Shown: positions 1 through 9,397, counted from the first letter of the stretch. The stretch: 22,497 nucleotides of DNA from Actinomycetes bacterium (GCA_021808425.1 JAKBBS010000041.1:1-22497), one strand, 5' to 3'. Numbers and translations: made by a program. Notes: generated by a model not told the origin, from the sequence alone.

Positions 1-996
1 CCACACCCCACCGACACCTACGGTCGGCGACGGCGAGGAAGCAAGGCTTTGAAGCAGGCAGTTCGACCACAGATCTTCAGGCGCCGGCGGCGCCCACTCC
101 ATCCAAGCCGCCAAGACTTGGGAGGCCGCAGACCACGGCCACCCGATCGAGAAAAGCGTTAGCGGCGCCGTAGGGAACGTAGCGAATTCAAACGACGTCA
201 CGATCCCGAAGTTCCCGCCGCCGCCTCCTCGACATGCCCAGAAGAGGTCACTCTCCGCCGCCGCGTCCACACTATGTAGGGTTCCGTCGGCTGTGACGAT
301 CTGAAGCGATACCAATGCGTCACAAGTTAGGCCGCGACTCCGGTCGACCACCCCTATGCCGCCCCCCAGCGTCAAGCCTGCGATGCCGACGGTTGGACAC
401 GACCCCGCCGGAATCGACACGCCGGTACCGTTGAGCTTGCTGTAGACGTCGATTAGGCGGGCGCCGGAACCGACAGTGGCCGTAGCACGGGCGGAGTTGT
501 AAGCAACACCCCCCATCGCCGAGACGTCGATCACGAGACCGGTTCCGGTCGAGTAGCCGCCGTAGCTGTGACCGCCCGAGCGCGCGATCGGGTCGAGCGT
601 GTGGTCGCGCGAGAAACCGAGGCAACGCTGCACATCGCTCGGATTCCCGCACATCGCCACCGCTGCGGGCCGCACCGAGTCGAACCGTGGGTCGTAAAGC
701 TCCGAAGCACCCAGGTAGTCGCTATCGCCCGGCAGAATCAGCCGGCCGGACAGCGACGAGCGCAATTGCGCCCAATCTGCTGCATCCGGGACCGAGAGGC
801 CGCCAGTCGGCGGCAGCGAACGCGAGGACGTACCCGCAGTCTTCGTCGATGCTACCCGTGAGGATCCCGGCGGTCCACCTTCGCGACGGCCTCCTGAGGC
901 ACCGCACGCTGCTAATCCCGCCCCTGCAGCCACCGCAGCGGCGATCGCGAGGAAAGTTCGCCGGTCGACAGTCGGCTGCGTGACAGCACCTCCCAA
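1..996 (-). CDS. Tat-exported lipoprotein, berberine-bridge-type FAD oxidoreductase (3' end cut by window)
   Basis: The reading frame runs off the left edge, so 332 codons of a protein usually 450-550 residues long are visible. From TTG 996 the N-terminus has a twin-arginine motif (DRRTFLA, residues 11-17), a hydrophobic stretch and a lipobox LAAC with Cys31, so export by Tat and lipid anchoring are predicted. The FAD-binding (PCMH-type) domain follows. RSGGHSYGGYS carries His143, the usual 8-alpha-histidyl FAD attachment site. GSCPTVGIAGLTLGGG carries Cys200, the 6-S-cysteinyl site of bicovalent members. RGGGGGNFGIVTSFEF is also typical. Such enzymes oxidise alcohols, sugars or alkaloid-like substrates with O2. 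I chose TTG 996 because a -10-like TATGTT lies six bases upstream; ATG 1017 is the alternative. A purine-rich GGGAGG just after the TTG has no start codon behind it in this frame. The substrate is unknown. Confidence 0.85.
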   Translation of the reverse strand, partial: MGGAVTQPTVDRRTFLAIAAAVAAGAGLAACGASGGRREGGPPGSSRVASTKTAGTSSRSLPPTGGLSVPDAADWAQLRSSLSGRLILPGDSDYLGASELYDPRFDSVRPAAVAMCGNPSDVQRCLGFSRDHTLDPIARSGGHSYGGYSTGTGLVIDVSAMGGVAYNSARATATVGSGARLIDVYSKLNGTGVSIPAGSCPTVGIAGLTLGGGIGVVDRSRGLTCDALVSLQIVTADGTLHSVDAAAESDLFWACRGGGGGNFGIVTSFEFATFPTAPLTLFSIGWPWSAASQVLAAWMEWAPPAPEDLWSNCLLQSLASSPSPTVGVGGVW

Positions 997-1008
997 CGGG
1001 AGAACATA
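997..1008 (-). promoter_or_regulatory. Leaderless-type -10 element for the FAD oxidoreductase
   Basis: On the minus strand TATGTT (1008-1003) sits exactly six bases before TTG 996, so transcription would begin at or next to the start codon. The same arrangement occurs at three other genes here (2226, 10183, 17758). No clear -35 box was found. Confidence 0.4.
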
Positions 1009-1112
1009 GCAGCACATTGTGGACCGCAGGGGCGGACCTCGCCAGGTTGCGCAGGTTCGCGGGCTCGTGGAGGACTACCGGTGCACGTCTTGTAGAGTCG
1101 GGCCTTCCGACG

Positions 1113-2192
<1,080 letters not shown>

Positions 2193-2212
2193 CGTCGACG
2201 GGCGCGACCGCC

Positions 2213-2225
2213 TAGATTGCGCTGA
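2213..2225 (+). promoter_or_regulatory. Leaderless-type -10 element for SDR at 2226
   Basis: TAGATT (2213-2218) lies seven bases before ATG 2226, in the 33-base gap after the exporter. This suggests the SDR has its own leaderless transcript as well as possible read-through. No Shine-Dalgarno sequence precedes the ATG. Confidence 0.4.
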
Positions 2226-2987
2226 ATGCGGACCGTTGCGGGCATGTCGGTGATCGTCACGGGCGGCGGGTCTGGAATAGGCGCAGGCACAGCCGACCAC
2301 TTCGCAAAGCGCGGAGCGCTAGTCACATTGGCGGGACGGCGCGCCGAGAAGGTTCGACAGGTAGCCGAATCGATCGGGCCGGCCGCGAAATGGGTCCACG
2401 CCGACATCACGGTCGCCGATGACCGGTCGCTCGTCGTCGAGTCTGCGATAGACCACGCCGGTGGGATTGATGTGCTCGTCAACTGCGCCGCCGACATGTA
2501 CCGAGGTCCTTTCTCCTCGCTCGACGAGCAGCAGCTGGTCGAGATTTTTCACAACAACGTCGTGTCCGCCATGATGCTCAGCCAAGCGGCGCTCCCGCAT
2601 CTCGTCGAACGCAAAGGAGCGATAATCTTCTTCGGGTCGGTGCACGTGACACGCGCGTTCCCCGGGGCGTCACCCTACGCGGCTACCAAAGGTGCGCTCG
2701 AGGCGCTTACGGGAGTTCTCGCATCGGAGCTCGGGCCTTTGGGCGTGCGAGTGAGTTGCGTACGCCCCGGCGCGGTGCTGAGCGAGCTCAACGTGCGGGC
2801 GGGGCTTTTCGACGAAGAAACCGCGCGCCGCCGAAACGACGAGCTCGGCCCTGCCCATGTCGTCGGCCGGCCGGGCACGGCCACCGAAATCGCCGAGGCA
2901 GTCGAGTATCTCGCGTGCGCGGAGTGGACCACCGGTTCAGTCATGGTGGTCGACGGCGGCCTCGGACTAGGTACCACCCATACCTGA
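2226..2987 (+). CDS. Short-chain dehydrogenase/reductase (SDR)
   Basis: This is a 253-residue classical SDR, a cytosolic NAD(P)-dependent alcohol/ketone oxidoreductase. Visible motifs are the Rossmann glycine motif TGGGSGIG (residues 12-19), NCAA (87-90) in the NNAG position, catalytic Ser138 in FFGSV, and YAATK with Tyr151 and Lys155. The C-terminal VDGG motif is typical of this group. The basic residues after beta-strand 2 (AGRRAEK) hint at NADP(H) preference, which is inference. An alternative start is ATG 2244, but the -10-like TAGATT favours 2226. The last 21 bases overlap the tail of the convergent P450 gene. Location suggests a role with that P450 in oxidising a hydroxylated product. 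Substrate unknown. Confidence 0.9.
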   Translation: MRTVAGMSVIVTGGGSGIGAGTADHFAKRGALVTLAGRRAEKVRQVAESIGPAAKWVHADITVADDRSLVVESAIDHAGGIDVLVNCAADMYRGPFSSLDEQQLVEIFHNNVVSAMMLSQAALPHLVERKGAIIFFGSVHVTRAFPGASPYAATKGALEALTGVLASELGPLGVRVSCVRPGAVLSELNVRAGLFDEETARRRNDELGPAHVVGRPGTATEIAEAVEYLACAEWTTGSVMVVDGGLGLGTTHT

Positions 2988-4199
2988 GGCGAACACAACG
3001 GGATAGGCGGCCCAGTAAGGCCGGGCTGTACCGGTGCTCATCCGGGGAGGGTCGCCAGGGTCGCGCGCAACGCCTCGTGCGAGCGCAGCCTGCACGCCGA
3101 CTGTCACCAAACCCCACTCGTACTCCGACGTCTCCCTGCCAGGCCCGGCGACCACCCCAGCTGCGAGCTCCTCACCTATGCAAGCGTGCGCGCCGTGACC
3201 GAAGCTGATGCCGTGCGGCGCCACGCCGTCGGGCAGCTCCCGGCGCGGGTTGAAGGCCTCAGCGTCGTCACCGAACAGCAACGGATCCGTGTTGATCCGC
3301 ACGAGGTCGATCACCACCTTCTCCCCCATAGCGATCCTCCGGCCTGTGCGTAGAGTCACGTCGGCCAGCGCGCGCCGCATCGCGATCGGACTTGACGGGC
3401 TCAATCGGACAGTCTCATGCACGCAGCGCTGCACCCAGGAACGGTCCGTGGCTCCCCGCCCGACGTCCTGCGGGTGCCCTTCGCACCACGAGAGGATGTT
3501 GTCGATGGTCCTCGTGAATGCCGTCGCCGATGTGTGCGCTCCTGCAAGAAGGAAAAAGGCCACCTCACGCCTGACCAGCTCCGCCGGGAGGTGAAGCTGG
3601 TCCTCGTTTCGCAGAAGTACGCTGAGCACGTCGAGGGGAACCTCCTCCGCAGCGATTCTGCCCGCCTCGGCATCGTCGATGGCGCTCCGGCGCCTTTCGA
3701 TGGACGGCTTGAGGAACTCGTCGTCGAAGGCTTCCAGCGCGGCGACCACTTGCGGGCTCGCTTCCGACCAATCACCGACGTGGTGTAAAGCGGTCGCAGC
3801 CTCGATGAACTTCATCATGTAGCCGTACAACCGTGACGTCTCAGCCAGAGTCCGCGAGCTTCGGTCGATCCCGGCGTTGACGGCGGCCAGGTTCATCATT
3901 AGTTCGTGACCGAGCGAGACCAGCTCGGCGTGGCCGGTCGCGACATGGGGGGAAAGTGTGCAGTCGATTACTCCGGGGAAAAGATCCCGCTCGTAATGCT
4001 GGAGCGTCTCCCGCCGGAAAAGGCGGTTCTCCAGCCGCCGGCGATCGCGGTGGGCTTCGCCGTGCAGGTTGACGAGCACGCCGTTCATGACCACGTCACC
4101 TCGGTCGTAGAGCGCTTGGCGCATCTCCTTCGAGCGGAACACCTCCTTTGCCTCCGACATGGTGGTGATGGTCACGACTTCGGCGTCAATCGACGTCAC
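2967..4199 (-). CDS. Cytochrome P450 (paralogue 1)
   Basis: A 410-residue bacterial cytosolic P450, a haem-thiolate monooxygenase. Visible are the helix-C block HGEAHRDRRRLENRLFRR (residues 46-63), the I-helix AGAHTS (219-224), ExxR as E262-R265, and the haem-ligand loop FGHGAHACIGEELA with Cys340. Two features are odd. The I-helix acid residue before Thr223 is His222. The L-helix after the Cys loop is interrupted by a Gly/Pro-rich stretch (residues about 347-357) where most P450s continue with ARxE. The P450 at 8172-9338 shares both. GTG 4199 is chosen because GGAAAGGA precedes it. An upstream in-frame TTG at 4250 would extend it without family support. It is last in the operon amidohydrolase-SDR-ThuA-P450, 66 bases after ThuA. 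No ferredoxin partner lies nearby. Confidence 0.93.
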   Translation of the reverse strand: MTSIDAEVVTITTMSEAKEVFRSKEMRQALYDRGDVVMNGVLVNLHGEAHRDRRRLENRLFRRETLQHYERDLFPGVIDCTLSPHVATGHAELVSLGHELMMNLAAVNAGIDRSSRTLAETSRLYGYMMKFIEAATALHHVGDWSEASPQVVAALEAFDDEFLKPSIERRRSAIDDAEAGRIAAEEVPLDVLSVLLRNEDQLHLPAELVRREVAFFLLAGAHTSATAFTRTIDNILSWCEGHPQDVGRGATDRSWVQRCVHETVRLSPSSPIAMRRALADVTLRTGRRIAMGEKVVIDLVRINTDPLLFGDDAEAFNPRRELPDGVAPHGISFGHGAHACIGEELAAGVVAGPGRETSEYEWGLVTVGVQAALARGVARDPGDPPRMSTGTARPYWAAYPVVFASGMGGT

Positions 4200-4265
4200 T
4201 GCTGATCCTTTCCGGCGGCTTTGTTTGGCGGCCGCATCTACCAGTAGCAAGTCCCGAGAACCTGG

Positions 4266-4955
4266 TCACGGTGTGGCGTCCAGCCTTGCAACCCACCGGG
4301 CCGATCTGCGTAGGGACGTCGTCAGCGAAGGCGACTCGTAGGCGCTTAGGTCATGGCCGAGGGACGTGTACACCACTCGCGAGCCGCCATAGCTGTGTCG
4401 CCACATGACCGGATGGTCCACTCCGCCGTGAGAGGAGACCATTAGCACGTCGACGTCAGCTTCCACGTCGAGGAACCCGTACACCTCGTCGAGCGTCTCG
4501 AAGTCCGCCAATCCGGCTACCAGTTCGTCGCCTTCGATGACCCGGACCGACACCGGACCGAGCGGGGGATGCGCGGAGCGGTCCCAGTTCCACCGGCCTC
4601 CCAGGATGCGGCCCCACTCCGGCCAATCGTCAAAGCAGATCGAGGCGGTGTGGACGCCTAGAAGGCCGCCTCCCGCGCGAAGAAACCCGATGATCCCTTG
4701 GCGGCCCTTGTCGCCCAGCTGGAATTGCCATTCGGCACGCTGAGTGGCGTAGCGCTCCGCATGCATCCGCCAACGCAACGCGTTGACTGTCACCAAGTCC
4801 GGCGCGCCGTCCCCCTCGAGGCCGGCGAACGCCGCCTCGACGTCGTCGGTCGTCTCGGAGTCGATGCCGTCCTCGGCAAACAGCTCAGCCAGCCTGGCGC
4901 TTGTCTCGTCGAACGCGTGGCCGACGCCGCCTGAGACGATCAGCGCTCTAGGCAC
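4266..4955 (-). CDS. ThuA-like domain protein
   Basis: A 229-residue protein with the ThuA fold, a class I glutamine-amidotransferase-like domain. Motifs are an N-terminal ALIVSGG strand, GGGLLGVHTASICFDDWPEW (about residues 95-114), the DEVYG turn in the middle, and PVMWRHSYGGSRVVYTSLGH near the C-terminus. These match ThuA proteins, which were first linked to trehalose/disaccharide utilisation and are often found in carbohydrate or secondary-metabolite degradation clusters; the reaction is not well defined. The start is GTG 4955 with only a short GAGG immediately upstream, so initiation may rely on coupling to the SDR 36 bases before. Third gene of the minus-strand operon. Confidence 0.85.
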   Translation of the reverse strand: MPRALIVSGGVGHAFDETSARLAELFAEDGIDSETTDDVEAAFAGLEGDGAPDLVTVNALRWRMHAERYATQRAEWQFQLGDKGRQGIIGFLRAGGGLLGVHTASICFDDWPEWGRILGGRWNWDRSAHPPLGPVSVRVIEGDELVAGLADFETLDEVYGFLDVEADVDVLMVSSHGGVDHPVMWRHSYGGSRVVYTSLGHDLSAYESPSLTTSLRRSARWVARLDATP

Positions 4956-4991
4956 CTCAGAGCCGATCCGTAATCAGGGCGGGGCCCGCTC

Positions 4992-5780
4992 TCATCGCAT
5001 GCCGGGATCTTCGGACATGCCGACCTTGTCGACTGACTTCGGCCGCGGCAGGCTCGCGATGATGCTCATGGTGACACCGCCGTCGACCAAGATGTTCTGG
5101 CCGGTCACGTAGCCCGCCTCGCCAGTAGCGAGAAACGCCACAACCGCTGCCACGTCCTCTGCGCTGCCGAGACGCCCGAGCGGGACTTTAGACTCACGAG
5201 CCCGCTTGACTTCCAGGTCGACGAAGAGCTGTTCGGACATGCCGGCGAGAATCATTCCTGGTGCAACCGCGTTGACTCGGATACCCGCCGGGCCCCACTC
5301 TATCGCCATCTGCTGGGTGAGCAGTGCGACCCCGGCTTTGGCGGCCCCGTAGGAGCCGCCGTTCGGCCCTGGGGCAACTCCGTTCATCGACGTGATATTG
5401 ACAATCGATCCAGCAATACCCGAGGCAACCATCCGGCGTGCCGCTGCACGGGCAACGATGAAAGTACCGACGAGGTTGACATCGACTACACCGCGAAAGT
5501 CATCGACGGGCAGGTCGATCAGCGGTCCGAATCGAACGACGCCCGCATTGTTGACGACGAAGGCAGGCGGCTCGCCGAGATCGTCGAGCGCCGCGTCGAC
5601 TGCCTTTTCGTCAGTGATATCAGCTATAAGCGGCACAGCATTTGGCAGTGTGGACGCCAACTCGCTCAAACCTGTGTCATCTCGATCGAGAAGACCGACG
5701 CGCCAACCGTCGCGTCCAAGCCGGGAAGCGATGGCTGCACCGAGACCCCGTGCCGCCCCGGTAACGAGGGCATTTGGCAT
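4992..5780 (-). CDS. Short-chain dehydrogenase/reductase (SDR)
   Basis: A 262-residue classical SDR with all the standard motifs: TGAARGLG (residues 7-14), DITD after beta-4, NNAG (77-80), catalytic Ser131 in ITSMNG, and YGAAK with Tyr144 and Lys148, then PG and VDGG. Asp32 in LLDRDD at the end of beta-2 suggests NAD(H) preference, which is inference. The C-terminus is about 15-20 residues longer than usual and polar/basic (PRPKSVDKVG). Its ATG follows the TAG of the upstream amidohydrolase with no gap (TAGATG), so translation is probably coupled. This points to a linked reaction on the amidohydrolase product. Confidence 0.92.
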   Translation of the reverse strand: MPNALVTGAARGLGAAIASRLGRDGWRVGLLDRDDTGLSELASTLPNAVPLIADITDEKAVDAALDDLGEPPAFVVNNAGVVRFGPLIDLPVDDFRGVVDVNLVGTFIVARAAARRMVASGIAGSIVNITSMNGVAPGPNGGSYGAAKAGVALLTQQMAIEWGPAGIRVNAVAPGMILAGMSEQLFVDLEVKRARESKVPLGRLGSAEDVAAVVAFLATGEAGYVTGQNILVDGGVTMSIIASLPRPKSVDKVGMSEDPGMR

Positions 5781-7097
5781 CTACCGGTTCACCAGATCCC
5801 AGGTGAGCGCGACAGCCGACCAGCTGCTGACGCTTTCGCCTCGCAAAGGCTGTCGCTGCGGCCAAGGTCCTGACAGGTCCACCTGCTTTCCTCGACAGAA
5901 CACGTGTCGAAGCCGACCTTTGTCGCCGAGGATCGAGACGTCCCTGGCGGGGTCGCCGTCGACGACCAGCACGTCAGCGCGCCGGCCGACCTGCAGAGTT
6001 CCGACCTCCCCCACCTGGTCCAATGCGATAGCCCCGTTCGCAGTGCAGCAGGAGATCGCCTGGAGTGGGGTGAGGCCGAGGTGCTCCACAAAGACCTCCA
6101 TCTCTCGATGGTGCCAATGGCCGTAGGGGGTAAGAGAGAAGCCGCTCTCGGAGCCGCAGAGAAGCGGTACCCCGCTGTCGTAAGCCTTTCTCATCATCAC
6201 ACCTGTCTGCTCCATTTCGGAGCGGAAGACGTCCTGGGCGGCGCTCGTGGCACCAGCCTTCGCCCCGTGGTCCGCCAGGTTGGCGAGAAACGTGAACACA
6301 GGGCAGAGTGCGGAGCCGGACTCGAGGACCGCTTCGAGGGCCGAGTCGTCCATGTACGAAGCGTGAAAGATGATGTCCACGCCAGCCTTTGCGGCGTCCC
6401 GGGTGCTCTGCGCGCCTCGACAGTGGGCCACAACGCGGGTCCCGAGGTCATGGGCGGTGTCGCAGACCGTCTTCAGCTCCTGGAAAGTCCAGACCGGAAG
6501 CTCGCCGCTCTTGGTCGGGATGGCGCCGGTCGCGTGGATCTTTATGACGTCCGCGCCCTGCTTGATTTGTCGGCGGGTCGCAAGGACCATCTCGTCGCGG
6601 TTGCGCACCACCTCGGCGTATCCGGCGGTTCCCTCGTCGGGGATCATCCTCCCCGCAGTACCACCGACCGCGGTCATAAGAGCGTAACCGCCGCTGCGCA
6701 TAGTGGGACCTTGCACCATTCCGGACTCGATCGCGTCGCGCAAGGCGGGGCCGATGTTGTAGAGGCCGTCCGCGTCTAGAAAGCTGGTGACACCGGCGAG
6801 CAGAAGCTTCTTCACGTTGAACGCGGCGAGCATCGCAGCGAACGCCGGCTCCCGATGGAAGAAGAGCTCGTCGTTGGATGCCGGTTCACCGAGCGTGATG
6901 TGACAGTGCGAGTCGATGAGCCCCGGCATCACGGTGAGCCCGGTGACGTCGAGGACTTCGACGTCAGGGTCCGCTCCGCCGGCACTGTCTCCCACACCGA
7001 CTATCCGGTCACCGTCGATCAGCAACGCTGTGTCAGGGTGTGGCACAGATCCCGTCCCGTCGATGACGGTCCCACCCCGGAGCAAAGTCAAGGTCAC
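5781..7097 (-). CDS. Metal-dependent amidohydrolase (imidazolonepropionase/prolidase-like)
   Basis: A 438-residue TIM-barrel amidohydrolase of the binuclear-metal type. Ligands visible: HxH at the end of strand 1 (PGLIDSHCH, His64 and His66), Lys186 in VIKIHATG, which would be the carbamylated bridging lysine, His225 (VVAHC) and His245 (FHAS). The strand-8 Asp normally found in GTDxG is Glu317 in GSESG. The N- and C-terminal beta-sandwich parts (TVIDGTG; GRRADVLVVDGDP) are intact, so the protein looks complete. Start GTG 7097 is backed by GGAGGAGAGG five bases or so upstream; an open frame continues back to 7526 but lacks coding character and overlaps the divergent gene. First gene of the operon. 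Likely hydrolyses an amide, lactam or cyclic imide; substrate unknown. Confidence 0.9.
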   Translation of the reverse strand: MTLTLLRGGTVIDGTGSVPHPDTALLIDGDRIVGVGDSAGGADPDVEVLDVTGLTVMPGLIDSHCHITLGEPASNDELFFHREPAFAAMLAAFNVKKLLLAGVTSFLDADGLYNIGPALRDAIESGMVQGPTMRSGGYALMTAVGGTAGRMIPDEGTAGYAEVVRNRDEMVLATRRQIKQGADVIKIHATGAIPTKSGELPVWTFQELKTVCDTAHDLGTRVVAHCRGAQSTRDAAKAGVDIIFHASYMDDSALEAVLESGSALCPVFTFLANLADHGAKAGATSAAQDVFRSEMEQTGVMMRKAYDSGVPLLCGSESGFSLTPYGHWHHREMEVFVEHLGLTPLQAISCCTANGAIALDQVGEVGTLQVGRRADVLVVDGDPARDVSILGDKGRLRHVFCRGKQVDLSGPWPQRQPLRGESVSSWSAVALTWDLVNR

Positions 7098-7145
7098 AAT
7101 CCTCTCCTCCGGTCTCGAATCACAAGGCAGTTGATTGGATTCCTT

Positions 7146-7153
7146 ACTATAGT
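7146..7153. promoter_or_regulatory. ACTATAGT palindrome in the divergent amidohydrolase promoter region
   Basis: The 66 bases between the two divergent amidohydrolase genes (7098-7163) contain the perfect 8-base palindrome ACTATAGT within an AT-richer patch. It overlaps possible -10 boxes (TACTAT and TATAGT) for the plus-strand gene. It could be an operator half-site core or simply a promoter. No regulator gene is adjacent. Confidence 0.3.
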
Positions 7154-7163
7154 CCAAGGTTCC

Positions 7164-8168
7164 GTGACGGCCAACGTTGTCGACGTCCACTCCCACATCC
7201 TCCTTCCGGGGGTTATGGGCTGCTGCGGGCCGGCTGGGCCGGAGATGGGCGTACGCGAGGACGGGACGCCCTTTTTCCGATCCGGAACCTATGTACTGGA
7301 GGACGTCAAGTTCGCTGGTAGCCCGTTCAGCGACGTCTCCCTTCGCCTCGAACGCATGGGCGAGCTTGGGATCGACGAGCAGCTCGTGTCGCCTAACCCG
7401 ATTACCTACTTCTACCGCCAGCCGCTCGGGTTGGCGACCAGGTTCGTTCTGCGCCACAACGACCTTGTAGGCGAGATCGCCCGTGCCGAGCCCCGCATCC
7501 ATGGCGCCGCCGCTCTTCCGATGCAAGACCCCGACTTGGCGTGCGCCGAGTTACGACGCGCTGCGGGGGATCTCGGGCTTGTCGCCTCCTATATTGGAAG
7601 CGAGATCGACGGGCTGGCGCTCTCGGATCGTCGCTTCGACGAGCTGTGGTCGGCGCATGAGGAGCTCGGCGTGCCCGTGGTGGTCCACCCCGCGCCGCGA
7701 AGCAGCGAAGGCCCCTCCGACGCGACGTTCGCACTCTGGGACCTGGAGATCCTGTACGGGTTCCTGGTCGACGAGGCGATGGCCGTGGCACACTTGCTCC
7801 TCGGCGGGGTACTCGACCGCCATCCCCGGCTCAGAGTCCACGTACCTCACGGCGGCGGGTTCGCTCCCTACCAGAAGGGTCGCCTCGAAGCCGGGTTGGC
7901 CAAACGACCATGGGGACCGGGCCTGCTTTCACGCAGCTTCGACGAGCAGTGGGCTCAGCTGAGCTTCGACACTGCGCTGCACCGAGACGATGCCCTCGCG
8001 TATCTGGTAGCTACGGAGGGCGCCGAGCGCGTCCTGCTCGGCAGCAACTTCGCCGGATGGGACCAAGAGGTGCGCAGCGTGGCGATGGTCGAAGGCCTCG
8101 ACCTGAGCGACGACGAGAAGGCGGCAGTGCTCGGCGGCAACGCGCGGCGCATCTTCAACATCAACTGA
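7164..8168 (+). CDS. Amidohydrolase_2 family protein (ACMSD-like hydrolase/decarboxylase)
   Basis: A 334-residue TIM-barrel protein resembling 2-amino-3-carboxymuconate semialdehyde decarboxylase and related hydrolases/decarboxylases. Metal ligands: HxH in VDVHSH (His9, His11), His175 in VVVHPAP, and His229 in VPHGGG. The usual strand-8 Asp (GSDxP) is Asn295 in GSNFAGWD; Asp300 lies five residues on. The start is GTG 7164; the open frame extends back to 6855 but that part overlaps the divergent gene and does not resemble the family. Family members act on acidic ring-cleavage or benzoate-type intermediates, so a role in breaking down a carboxylated intermediate is plausible (inference). Its stop is three bases from the stop of the convergent P450. 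Confidence 0.88.
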   Translation: MTANVVDVHSHILLPGVMGCCGPAGPEMGVREDGTPFFRSGTYVLEDVKFAGSPFSDVSLRLERMGELGIDEQLVSPNPITYFYRQPLGLATRFVLRHNDLVGEIARAEPRIHGAAALPMQDPDLACAELRRAAGDLGLVASYIGSEIDGLALSDRRFDELWSAHEELGVPVVVHPAPRSSEGPSDATFALWDLEILYGFLVDEAMAVAHLLLGGVLDRHPRLRVHVPHGGGFAPYQKGRLEAGLAKRPWGPGLLSRSFDEQWAQLSFDTALHRDDALAYLVATEGAERVLLGSNFAGWDQEVRSVAMVEGLDLSDDEKAAVLGGNARRIFNIN

Positions 8169-8171
8169 CGC

Positions 8172-9338
8172 TCAGCCGAGCCGGATCGGGTAGCGACCGA
8201 AGTGCCGCCGGGTGGACTCGCCGTCAAGCGACGGTGGGTCATCGGGGTCCGGTGTCGCAGCGTGGCGGAGAAGTTGGCTGGCCATCGCGGCGATAGCGCC
8301 GTAGAGGGGGCTTCTATGGTTCCCCCCGTCCGGGGCCACGCCGCCCGCTAGTTCCTGGCCGAGGCAGGAATGAAACCCCGAACCGAACGAAAGCCCCCAC
8401 AGGGGCACTCCCTCCGGTAGGTTCCGCTGAGGATCGAACTCCGCGGCTGCCGGCCCGAAGACTTCCGGGTCACGGTTGGCCGCTGACACGTCGATGGTGA
8501 CGGTTTCTCCCTCAGACACTTGCACCCCACTGGCGAGGCGGACGTCGAGCAGGGCCCGGCGTAGTGCGACAGGGCTCGGCGGGTGCAGGCGTAGCGATTC
8601 GTGCACGAAACGCTGCGTCAACTCCGGATCGTCGCAAAGCAAGCCACGGTCCCCCGGCCGCTTCACGAGCCAGTCGAAGATGTGGTCCATTGCGTGGGCC
8701 AACGCATTCGACGTCGAGTGGGATCCTACCCACGGGAAGTACGCCACCTCCCGACGCAGCACTTCAGATGGCAGGTCAAGCGCGTCCTGGTTCTCTAGCA
8801 GCGTCGAGAGCACGTCGGCCGGCATCTCGGACCCCGATTCGATCATCGACATGCGGCGGCGTATCGAGGGTTGCAAGAAGCGCTCGTCGAACTCGCCGAG
8901 TGCCCGTAAGCCGCTTTCGATAATGTCAACCTTATTGCCAGTCGAGTGAGCGACGGTGGACGCCCGGCTCAGACGGCTCATGATCTCGAAGAGGTCGTCG
9001 AACTCCCTATCGGCGCCTTCTTGGAGGTCCACACCTGCGATGCGGACGGAGAGAGTGAGCATCGCCCGTCGAGCCAGGACCACGAGGTCGCCCCTGCCGG
9101 CCTCGACGGCCTGCGCAAGTACGCGTTCGACTATCTCCGGTATGACCTCGCGCTCGAAGTACAAGAACACGTCGCGGCGAAAGAGTCTGTTCTCCAAACG
9201 ACGCCGATCCCGATGCGCCTCGCCGTGCAGGTCGACGATTACGTCGCCCATCAATGCCGCGCCTTCGTCGTATAGCGCCTGGCGCAGGTCCCGGTGTCGG
9301 TACGCATCCCGGCAGTCCAGGTAGCGTGACAACCTCAA
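8172..9338 (-). CDS. Cytochrome P450 (paralogue 2)
   Basis: A 388-residue P450 clearly paralogous to the one at 2967-4199; both contain the identical block HGEAHRDRRRLENRLFRR (here residues 38-55). The I-helix is VGSHST (204-209) with His207 in the acid position and Ser208 for Thr. ExxR is E247-R250. The haem loop is FGSGFHSCLGQELA with Cys325, followed by the same Gly/Pro-rich interruption of the L-helix. The frame has no ATG or GTG upstream of the family homology, so TTG 9338 is taken, with TTG 9332 also possible; initiation is uncertain. It follows the SDR at 9398 by 59 bases and probably shares its transcript. Confidence 0.9.
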   Translation of the reverse strand: MRLSRYLDCRDAYRHRDLRQALYDEGAALMGDVIVDLHGEAHRDRRRLENRLFRRDVFLYFEREVIPEIVERVLAQAVEAGRGDLVVLARRAMLTLSVRIAGVDLQEGADREFDDLFEIMSRLSRASTVAHSTGNKVDIIESGLRALGEFDERFLQPSIRRRMSMIESGSEMPADVLSTLLENQDALDLPSEVLRREVAYFPWVGSHSTSNALAHAMDHIFDWLVKRPGDRGLLCDDPELTQRFVHESLRLHPPSPVALRRALLDVRLASGVQVSEGETVTIDVSAANRDPEVFGPAAAEFDPQRNLPEGVPLWGLSFGSGFHSCLGQELAGGVAPDGGNHRSPLYGAIAAMASQLLRHAATPDPDDPPSLDGESTRRHFGRYPIRLG

Positions 9339-9397
9339 CAGATACGCTCCATCAACAGGGAAGCTCCATCAAACGACGAATCTCCTAAGCCGCTTCG

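Noticed and set aside
5904..6779. Plus-strand frame of 291 codons
   Set aside because: Antisense to the amidohydrolase with full metal-ligand motifs; no family likeness.
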